From positions 1-28,714 of the forward strand of contig DBXZ01000007.1 in assembly GCA_002309795.1 (NCBI GenBank): a stretch of DNA of 28,714 nt, written 5' to 3'. This document shows positions 23,121-28,714 of the stretch, one piece after another (position 1 is the stretch's first letter; every line of letters begins with the position of its first letter). Source of the stretch: Bacteroidales bacterium UBA1199. GTDB taxonomy: Bacteria; Bacteroidota; Bacteroidia; Bacteroidales; UBA932. Under the pieces are notes generated by a model. It searched no databases, was not told the DNA's origin, and saw only the letters and a program-made list of their open reading frames with translations. Made by a program: the position numbers and the translations under genes.

Positions 23121-24584
23121 ATGAGAATCGGTTTTGACAACGGAAAATACGTGCGCATCCAGTCGGAACACATCCGCGAGCGCATCGCCCAGTTCGGGGA
23201 CAAACTCTATATGGAGTTCGGCGGCAAACTCTTCGACGACCACCACGCCAGCCGCGTCCTTCCCGGATTCGAGCCGGACAGCAAACTGAAGATGCTGACC
23301 CAGTTGATTGACGACGTGGAGATCATCATCGTCATCAGCGCCCTCGATATCGAGAAGAACAAGATCCGCGGGGACCTGGGCATCACCTACGATGAAGACG
23401 TGCTTCGCCTGAGGGACGAGTTCCGCAGCCGCAACTTCCTGGTAGGTTCCGTCGTCATCACCCACTACAACGGCCAGGCCAGCGCCGACGCTTACCGGGC
23501 AAAACTCAAGCGCAAGGGCATCAAGGTCTATTATCACCACACGATCGAGGGTTATCCCAACAATGTGGCCCTGATCGATTCCGACGAAGGGTTCGGCAAG
23601 AACGACTACGTGCAGACCTCCCGTCCGCTCGTGGTGGTCACCGCCCCCGGTCCGGGCAGCGGCAAGATGGCTGTCTGCCTGAGCCAGCTCTACCAGGAGC
23701 AGAAGCGCGGCATCAAGGCCGGGTACGCCAAGTTCGAGACCTTCCCTATCTGGAACCTGCCGCTCAAGCATCCCATCCAGATGGCCTACGAAGCCGCTAC
23801 GGCCGACCTGAACGACGTCAATATGATCGACCCGTTCCATCTGGAAGCGTACGGCAAACTGGCGGTCAACTACAACCGCGACATCGAGATATTCCCGGTA
23901 CTCGACGCCCTCTTCGAAGGCATCTACGGCCAGAATCCTTACAAATCGCCCACCGATATGGGGGTGAACATGATTGGATTCTGCATCAGCGACGAAGAGG
24001 TGTGCTGCCAGGCGGCCAAAGACGAAATTATCCGCCGCTACTACACCGCACTCGACAGACTGGCCACCGGCGATGTCAGCGACAGCGAAGTGAACAAGAT
24101 TGCCCTGCTCATGAAGCAGGCGCAGATTACCACCGAGTTCCGCCGTACCACCGTAGCCGCCAAACAGCGGATGGAAGAATCCGGCGTACATTCAGCAGCG
24201 ATCGAACTTCCGGACGGCCAGATCATCACGGCCAAGACCTCACCGCTGCTCGGCCCCAGCGCCGCCCTCATCCTCAACGTGACCAAGCACCTGGCCGGGA
24301 TCGATCACGGAGTCAAACTCATCCCCCAGAGCATGATCGAACCCATCCAGAAGACCAAGGTCTCCTACCTGCACGGCCACAACCCCCGCCTGCACAGCGA
24401 CGAAGTGCTGGTGGCCCTCTCCATGCTGGCTCCGCAGGACGACAACTGCCGCCGCGCACTGGCCCAGCTGCCTGAACTGCGCGGATGCCAGATGCACTCC
24501 ACCGTGATGCTCAGCGAGGTGGACCGCAAGATTTTCAAGAAGTTGGGGGTAGATCTGACCTGCGACCCCGTCAAGAAAGGTTAG
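23121..24584 (+). CDS. DUF1846 family protein
   Basis: I recognise this 487-residue protein as DUF1846, a conserved family of unknown function found in many Firmicutes and some Bacteroidota. It opens RIGFDNGKYVRIQSEHIRER and has FGGKLFDDHHASRVLPGF near residues 33-50. The segment VVVTAPGPGSGKMAV at 171-185 looks like a nucleotide-binding loop. No signal peptide or membrane segment is visible, so it should be cytoplasmic. It is the last gene of the pur operon, 2 bases after the CofE-like gene, and only 3 bases separate it from the convergent phosphodiesterase gene; no terminator is visible in between. Its position suggests a job tied to the CofE-like protein or to nucleotide/folate metabolism; the activity is unknown. 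Confidence 0.85.
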   Translation: MRIGFDNGKYVRIQSEHIRERIAQFGDKLYMEFGGKLFDDHHASRVLPGFEPDSKLKMLTQLIDDVEIIIVISALDIEKNKIRGDLGITYDEDVLRLRDEFRSRNFLVGSVVITHYNGQASADAYRAKLKRKGIKVYYHHTIEGYPNNVALIDSDEGFGKNDYVQTSRPLVVVTAPGPGSGKMAVCLSQLYQEQKRGIKAGYAKFETFPIWNLPLKHPIQMAYEAATADLNDVNMIDPFHLEAYGKLAVNYNRDIEIFPVLDALFEGIYGQNPYKSPTDMGVNMIGFCISDEEVCCQAAKDEIIRRYYTALDRLATGDVSDSEVNKIALLMKQAQITTEFRRTTVAAKQRMEESGVHSAAIELPDGQIITAKTSPLLGPSAALILNVTKHLAGIDHGVKLIPQSMIEPIQKTKVSYLHGHNPRLHSDEVLVALSMLAPQDDNCRRALAQLPELRGCQMHSTVMLSEVDRKIFKKLGVDLTCDPVKKG

Positions 24585-24587
24585 GTT

Positions 24588-25382
24588 CTACTTCAGAAAC
24601 AGCCGCGGATCATTGGTAATGACCCCGTCCACTCCTTCGGGAAGTTTGGCGGGGTTGTTCAACGTCCAGACCTTCACCTCTTTGCCAGCCTCATGCATCT
24701 GCCGGATAAAGCGGCGGGAGGCAAAACTGTGGTGAATATTGAAGGAGGCCACGTAGTGGTACTTCTCCAGTGAGAAACGGGTGATGTGCATGTCGAAGCA
24801 GAGCCCGAAGGGCAGGCGCATCACGAGCAGCTTCTCCAGGCGCAGGGTTGTATCCAGCGCATAGAAGTTCTCCAGGACCAGGTCATCGAACGATTGGAAA
24901 ACGGTCGTCTCGCGCATGCCAGCTGCGTCGACAGCCGTCAGGATCTGCGCCTCGATTCCCGGATACTGGTCCTTCCGGTTTCGCTTGACCTCCAGGAGCA
25001 GGTTGCAGCGCCCCTTGACCACTTCCAGTACCTCCTCCAGCGTAGGGACGGTCTCGTCGGTGGGCTGGCCTTCCGCGTCCACGATGCGGGCCGCCTTGAT
25101 CTCGGCTAGCGTCATCGACTCGATCTTCCCCCTGGTATCCGTCGTGCGGTCCAGGGTCGGGTCGTGGCAGACAATCAGGGCGCCGTCGGCGCTCTGGTGC
25201 ACGTCGATCTCTACGGCGTCCGCACCGGTTGCAATCCCTTTCAGAATACAGGAAACCGTGTTTTCATACCCCAGGAATGCGCCGCCGCGGTGTGCGGTGA
25301 CGGTCATGGCGGTTGACTGGCCTGCGCAGGAAAAGCCGAAGGTCAGGAGAACAAGAGCGATTGCAAATCCGGTTATTTTCAT
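24588..25382 (-). CDS. Secreted glycerophosphodiester phosphodiesterase
   Basis: GDPD enzymes cut glycerophosphodiesters to glycerol-3-phosphate and an alcohol. The 264 residues start with an export signal (MKITGFAIALVLLTFGFSC); Cys19 may be a lipidation site, although the lipobox (GFSC) is not ideal. Then come TAHRGG (His31, Arg32), the YENT segment with Glu40, VEIDVHQSADG, and CHDPTLDRTT with the second catalytic His. VKVWTLNN near the C-terminus is the usual WTVN-type motif. Together these give the complete TIM-barrel active site. The gene stands alone on the minus strand with its own predicted promoter. It and the nearby PLD-type protein suggest local phospholipid turnover genes, but they are not one operon. 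Confidence 0.92.
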   Translation of the reverse strand: MKITGFAIALVLLTFGFSCAGQSTAMTVTAHRGGAFLGYENTVSCILKGIATGADAVEIDVHQSADGALIVCHDPTLDRTTDTRGKIESMTLAEIKAARIVDAEGQPTDETVPTLEEVLEVVKGRCNLLLEVKRNRKDQYPGIEAQILTAVDAAGMRETTVFQSFDDLVLENFYALDTTLRLEKLLVMRLPFGLCFDMHITRFSLEKYHYVASFNIHHSFASRRFIRQMHEAGKEVKVWTLNNPAKLPEGVDGVITNDPRLFLK

Positions 25383-25401
25383 GGTCGAGGATGTTTTTCT
25401 G

Positions 25402-25409
25402 CAAAGATA
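25402..25409 (-). promoter_or_regulatory. Predicted -7 element of the phosphodiesterase gene
   Basis: On the minus strand this reads TATCTTTG, the same octamer as at the pyr and pur promoters. It lies 19 bases before the start codon, so the leader would be only about 12 bases. No clear -33 TTG is seen. Confidence 0.45.
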
Positions 25410-25446
25410 ACCATAATTAATTGTTGCGATTGGCTCTATATTTTCT

Positions 25447-25454
25447 TATATTTG
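25447..25454 (+). promoter_or_regulatory. Predicted promoter of the membrane protein gene
   Basis: TATATTTG matches TAnnTTTG. A TTG at 25424-25426 lies 20 bases upstream, the expected -33 spacing, which makes this the most complete promoter in the window. Transcription should begin near 25461, about 34 bases before the start codon. Confidence 0.6.
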
Positions 25455-25464
25455 ACCAAATTTT

Positions 25465-25484
25465 CCTACTTAAACCTACTTAAA
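25465..25484 (+). repeat. Tandem 10-base direct repeat in the leader of the membrane protein gene
   Basis: CCTACTTAAA occurs twice in direct succession and a third copy begins (CC). It lies between the predicted transcription start and the ATG at 25495. It might be a phase-like slippage site or a binding site, or chance. Confidence 0.5.
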
Positions 25485-25494
25485 CCTTTTCACT

Positions 25495-26088
25495 ATGGAA
25501 AAAATTGACATCATCAAAACCATCAAGGACGGTTGCACCCTTGGCTTCAAGAACTTCTGGCCTATTTTCCTGACGGTGCTCCTCTACGTGCTTACCTGCT
25601 GGATTCCCTATGTAAACGTGGGTACTACCATCGGTTTCTACAAGGCAATCATCGCAATCGGCCGTGGTGAGAAGATTGAACCGACCGCCATCTTCAAGAA
25701 AGAAAACTACGCTTATTTCAGCGATTTCTTCCTGCTGATGGGTCTGATGTGCATGGGTATGATGGTTGCTGGACTTCTGTTCCTCGCTCCCGTCATGGCA
25801 ATCGCATGGATGTTTGCATTCTTCTTCCTGATTGACAAGAAGCTCCCTGCACTCAAGGCAATCAACCTCAGCTACAAGGCTACCCTCGGTGAGAAATGGC
25901 GCATCTTCGCCATCCTGCTGCTCTGCGGTCTGGCAATCGGTATCGTTTCCTGCATCCTGGGTCTCATCCCGTTCCTGGGCGGTCTGCTCGTTTTCTGCGC
26001 AACCCTCATCTTCATGGCAATCATGATGGCAGTGGAGAGCGTGATGTTCAACCACTTCTCCAAGAAGGCTGAGGCTATTGCAGAATAG
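25495..26088 (+). CDS. Small multi-pass membrane protein of unknown function
   Basis: I do not recognise a named family with confidence. The 197 residues begin with a short charged stretch (MEKIDIIKTIKDGCTLGFKNFWP), then a hydrophobic helix to about residue 50. A polar loop with charged residues follows, then a strongly hydrophobic segment at about 75-112 and one or two more helices at about 138-185; the end is charged. There is no signal peptide. The pattern of an FKNFWPIF-type entry into the first helix and a LSYKATLGEKWRIFAI segment resembles DUF975/Yip1-like proteins. The gene is monocistronic: it has its own promoter and a strong terminator. Codon choice looks biased to a few preferred codons, which would fit high expression. 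Confidence 0.8.
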   Translation: MEKIDIIKTIKDGCTLGFKNFWPIFLTVLLYVLTCWIPYVNVGTTIGFYKAIIAIGRGEKIEPTAIFKKENYAYFSDFFLLMGLMCMGMMVAGLLFLAPVMAIAWMFAFFFLIDKKLPALKAINLSYKATLGEKWRIFAILLLCGLAIGIVSCILGLIPFLGGLLVFCATLIFMAIMMAVESVMFNHFSKKAEAIAE

Positions 26089-26106
26089 TCCTATCTTCTG
26101 AAAAGC

Positions 26107-26142
26107 AATCGGCGGTCCATCCGGGCCGCCGATTATTTTTTT
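26107..26142 (+). terminator. Strong rho-independent terminator of the membrane protein gene
   Basis: The arms AATCGGCGG (26107-26115) and CCGCCGATT (26126-26134) pair perfectly around a 10-base loop, and ATTTTTTT follows at 26135-26142. The reverse side has only a weak GCTTTTC tail, so it serves the plus-strand gene best but might also catch the convergent transcript. Confidence 0.85.
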
Positions 26143-27556
26143 ATGTCAGGGAGGAGATAAGTCCGATTAACTTGCGGAAGAAGCGTTTGTAACGCGGCGT
26201 TGAAAGAATCTCTTCCAGCGTAATCTCGCGGCAGAGGGCCAGGTCTTCTTCGAAGATAGCCTTGTTGCGCAGGGCCGTCTCTTCGTCGTAGATATAGGTG
26301 TTGACCTCATAGTTGAGGTTGAAACTTCGGTTGTCGATATTGGCGCTGCCGATGCTGGAGATATAGTCGTCGGCTACGAAGGTCTTGCTGTGAATAAATT
26401 CCCCTCCCCGCTCGAAAATGCGGACACCCGCCTCCAGGCACTGCCGGTAGTAGGACTTGTTGATGGAGCCCATGAAGATGGTGTCGTTTTTCCTGGGAAT
26501 CATCAAACGCACATCCACGCCGGAAAGGGCTGCGGCCTTCAGGGTGTTCAGCACTGCCTCCGGCGGCGCAAAATACGGGGTCTGGAGATAGACATAGTCC
26601 CGGGCGCTCGCCAGGATCCATTCGTAGGCCAGCAGGGTGGTAGGCCAGGGATAATCTGCGGAATCCCCCATGATCTGGAGGGTCTTTCCCTTGAGCGGAG
26701 CCTCCGGATTGGGGATGGCTTCCGTGCAGAAATAGTAGTCCAGGGGCCGGTTGAAGCGGGCGTTGCAGGCGTACCAGGACTCCACGAAGAGGGCGTTGAG
26801 CCGGCTCACAGCGGGACCCGTGACCCGGATGTGGGTGTCACGCCAGCGGTAGAAATAATTGTCGTTCAGGTTCATGCCGCCGGTATAGGCCACCTGGCCG
26901 TCGATGACCACAATCTTGCGGTGGTTCTGGTGGTTGATGCGCATGAGCCATTTGCCGAATCCCAGGCGGATATGGGTCCAGTGCACTATCTGGATGCCGC
27001 CCTTCTCCATCTCGTCCCAGTAGCTGGCGGGAATGTTGCGGCCTATCATGTTGTTGTGCACCAGACGCACCTCTACGCCTTCCTTCGCCTTCTCCAGCAG
27101 CAGGTCCCGGACCTCGCGGCCGGCCTCGTCGTTGCCGAAGCGGAAGTATTCGATGTGGATGAAGCGTTTGGCATTTCGCAAATCTGCCAGCAGCAGTTCC
27201 CGTTTGCGCAGGCCGGAGGTGATGATTTCGAAGTCGTTGCCGGGCAGGAGGCGGTTGCCCTCTCCGCAGCCGCGGATGAGCTTGGCCAGGGGCCGATACG
27301 CCGGCTCCAGGATTTCATCCCCGGCCTCCGGGAAGAGCTGGGCTGCCAGATCGGGGTCCAGTTCATAGACGGGCTTGCCCTTGCGGCGGTAGTTGATGCC
27401 CATCAGGAGGTAGAGAATGATGCCCACGGGGGGCAGCAGGCCGATGAGCAGGATCCAGATCAGTTTCATGTCCGGGTCCGCATTGTCGCGGAGAATGCAC
27501 ACTACCAGGAAGAGGTAGAGGACTGTCCACAAAAAAATTGATAAAAAAAGCATCAT
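26141..27556 (-). CDS. cls: Cardiolipin synthase-like phospholipase D superfamily protein
   Basis: This enzyme probably condenses phosphatidylglycerol to cardiolipin at the inner membrane. With the start at 27556 it has 471 residues. Two N-terminal membrane helices (LFLSIFLWTVLYLFLVVCIL and LIWILLIGLLPPVGIILYLL) are followed by NYRRKGK. The two HKD motifs are complete: HRKIVVID (His212, Lys214, Asp219) and HSKTFVAD (His389, Lys391, Asp396), each with its trailing Gly and Asn residues (TGGMNLND, GSANIDNRS). An in-frame ATG at 27604 would add 16 polar residues, but it lies between the predicted -7 element (27609-27602) and the expected transcript start, so 27556 or the adjacent 27553 is preferred. 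A 6-base dyad, AAGCAT/ATGCTT (27548-27560), overlaps these start codons. Confidence 0.88.
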   Translation of the reverse strand: MMLFLSIFLWTVLYLFLVVCILRDNADPDMKLIWILLIGLLPPVGIILYLLMGINYRRKGKPVYELDPDLAAQLFPEAGDEILEPAYRPLAKLIRGCGEGNRLLPGNDFEIITSGLRKRELLLADLRNAKRFIHIEYFRFGNDEAGREVRDLLLEKAKEGVEVRLVHNNMIGRNIPASYWDEMEKGGIQIVHWTHIRLGFGKWLMRINHQNHRKIVVIDGQVAYTGGMNLNDNYFYRWRDTHIRVTGPAVSRLNALFVESWYACNARFNRPLDYYFCTEAIPNPEAPLKGKTLQIMGDSADYPWPTTLLAYEWILASARDYVYLQTPYFAPPEAVLNTLKAAALSGVDVRLMIPRKNDTIFMGSINKSYYRQCLEAGVRIFERGGEFIHSKTFVADDYISSIGSANIDNRSFNLNYEVNTYIYDEETALRNKAIFEEDLALCREITLEEILSTPRYKRFFRKLIGLISSLT

Positions 27557-27601
27557 GCTTGCAACTAATCGGCCCGTTTCTGCATCAATAGTCAGTACAT
27601 G

Positions 27602-27609
27602 CAAATGTA
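27602..27609 (-). promoter_or_regulatory. Predicted -7 element of the cls gene
   Basis: On the minus strand this reads TACATTTG, a TAnnTTTG match. TTG lies 22 bases upstream (CAA at 27632-27634 on the plus strand). Transcription would start near 27595, which argues for the internal start codon of cls. Confidence 0.4.
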
Positions 27610-27650
27610 GCTATTATTTTTATAATTACTACAACCGAACCCAAACCGAT

Positions 27651-28714
27651 ATGAAACACTACCTCAAGAAACTGGAAGAGCAGATTCACCTGCGTCCGGG
27701 GAAGCCTGCCCTGTGCGACTATTGCGGCAGCGCGTACACCTACGCAGAGGTAGCCACCCTGATTGAAAAATACCACATCTTTTTCCAGGCCGCCGGCGTG
27801 CGTCCCGGAGACAAGATAGCCATCTGTGCCCGGAATTCGGCCCGTTGGGCCATCTTTTTCCTGGCGGTGAACACCTACGAGGCCGTCATCGTGCCCATCC
27901 TGCCCAACTTTACCGCAGAGGGCACCATGCAGCTCATCTCCCACTCCGACAGCATTCTCCTGATGGCCGATGCCGACATCTGGTCCCGCATGAGCCCGGA
28001 ATCCCTTCCGCAGATCCGTGCCGTGCTGGATGCCCGCGAAGACCGCATGCTCTGGTTTGGCGACGAACGCATGACGCAGGCCTGGAACAAGCGCGACGAA
28101 CTGTTCGACTCCCGCTATCAGGGAGGGTTCAAGACCTCGGAAGTCTGCTATCACAGCAATATGGAGGAAGTGGCCATCATCAACTACACTTCCGGCACTT
28201 CCGGTGACCCCAAGGGCGTGATGCTCTCCTTCGGTTCCATGTCGGATATCGTGGAGTTCTGCCAGCAGCACATCTACAACGCTCCGGAAATCCTGGTTTC
28301 CATGCTGCCGCTGGCCCATATCTACGGCCTGGCCATGGAGTTCATCTACCCTTGCTGCACGGGCTTCACCATCCATTTCCTGGGCAAGACGCCCTCCCCT
28401 TCCCTGCTCCTGAAATCCATGCAGGAGCTGCAGCCTTACCTCGTCGTCACGGTTCCGCTGGTGATGGAGAAGCTGTACAACACGCTGGTCCGGCCGCAGC
28501 TGGCCACCCGCAGCGCCCGCGTGCTGGGCACCGTGCCCGGCATCCGGACCTCGTTCTACAAGGGAATCGGCGACAAACTGATCAAGGACCTGGGCGGCCG
28601 CGTGAAGACCATCATCATCGGCGGCGCTCCGCTCAGCTGGAAGATCGAGTCGGCCTTCAGGAAGATCGGCCTGCCCTATACCGTGGGCTACGGCATGACC
28701 GAGGCATGCCCGCT
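27651..28714 (+). CDS. AMP-forming long-chain acyl-CoA synthetase, 3' end outside window
   Basis: The frame opens at the ATG at 27651 and stays open to the window edge, giving 354 codons of an ANL-superfamily adenylating enzyme. It would activate a fatty acid through an acyl-AMP intermediate and transfer it to CoA. The P-loop motif NYTSGTSGDPKGVMLS lies at about residues 178-193, followed by MLPLAHIYGLAME (motif A4 region), KTIIIGGAPLS and, at the edge, YTVGYGMTEACPL (motif A5). The C-terminal subdomain is outside. The N-terminus is normal and cytoplasmic. It is divergent to cls with about 90 bases between; I found no TAnnTTTG match facing it. Confidence 0.92.
   Translation, partial: MKHYLKKLEEQIHLRPGKPALCDYCGSAYTYAEVATLIEKYHIFFQAAGVRPGDKIAICARNSARWAIFFLAVNTYEAVIVPILPNFTAEGTMQLISHSDSILLMADADIWSRMSPESLPQIRAVLDAREDRMLWFGDERMTQAWNKRDELFDSRYQGGFKTSEVCYHSNMEEVAIINYTSGTSGDPKGVMLSFGSMSDIVEFCQQHIYNAPEILVSMLPLAHIYGLAMEFIYPCCTGFTIHFLGKTPSPSLLLKSMQELQPYLVVTVPLVMEKLYNTLVRPQLATRSARVLGTVPGIRTSFYKGIGDKLIKDLGGRVKTIIIGGAPLSWKIESAFRKIGLPYTVGYGMTEACP

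Noticed and set aside
1..28714. Mobile element, prophage, CRISPR, tRNA or rRNA
   Set aside because: I found no transposase or integrase motifs, no repeat-spacer pattern and no recognisable RNA gene; the window is almost entirely metabolic genes on both strands.

Overview
The window looks like chromosomal DNA of a Bacteroidota member, probably Bacteroidales. Three things point there. Several gene starts are preceded by the TAnnTTTG -7 promoter element of that phylum. Shine-Dalgarno sequences are nearly absent. The accessory proteins fit: a TlpA-like lipoprotein with a DUF4369-type N-terminus, an FHS sugar transporter and a periplasmic M16 protease. By eye the GC content is in the high fifties. 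I see no mobile element, CRISPR array, rRNA or tRNA. Coding density is very high and no gap between genes exceeds about 210 bases.

Layout. (1) 1-686, minus: a PgeF/YfiH (LACC1-like) protein that runs off the left edge. (2) 788-5957, plus: a three-gene unit of FHS transporter, TlpA-like lipoprotein and M16 metalloprotease, closed by a hairpin terminator at 5979-6009. (3) 10192-5993, minus: a tight pyrimidine operon pyrC-pyrK-pyrD-pyrF-pyrE. (4) 10193-10399: a short divergent control region with a Bacteroidota-type -7 element for each direction and two perfect inverted repeats on the purine side. (5) 10400-24584, plus: an 11-gene purine operon purC-purE-purL-purF-purM-purN-purH-purD-folD, followed by a coenzyme F420:gamma-glutamyl-ligase-family (CofE-like) protein and a DUF1846 protein. 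All its junctions are between 9 bases apart and a 4-base overlap. (6) 24588-28714: a glycerophosphodiester phosphodiesterase (minus), a small membrane protein of unknown function (plus) with a strong terminator, a cardiolipin-synthase-type PLD protein (minus), and the start of an AMP-forming long-chain acyl-CoA synthetase (plus).

How it works together. The pyr operon covers carbamoyl-aspartate to UMP; carAB and pyrB are not here. The pur operon covers PRPP to IMP except for purB and purK. FolD supplies the formyl-tetrahydrofolate used by PurN and PurH. The CofE-like protein may act on folate, because the family transfers gamma-linked glutamate and a Chlamydia member is reported to replace folylpolyglutamate synthase.

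Most notable observation. PurF, the enzyme that commits PRPP to purines, has a normal phosphoribosyltransferase domain and the expected Fe-S cysteines. Its glutaminase domain, however, lacks the N-terminal nucleophile Cys and has changed the glutamine-binding Arg and the oxyanion-hole Asn. No alternative start or small indel can restore the Cys. This suggests an ammonia-dependent PurF. In addition, the pyr gene order, the type 1 PyrF, the PyrE sequence and the short PurC look more like Firmicutes than Bacteroides, which suggests old gene transfer.
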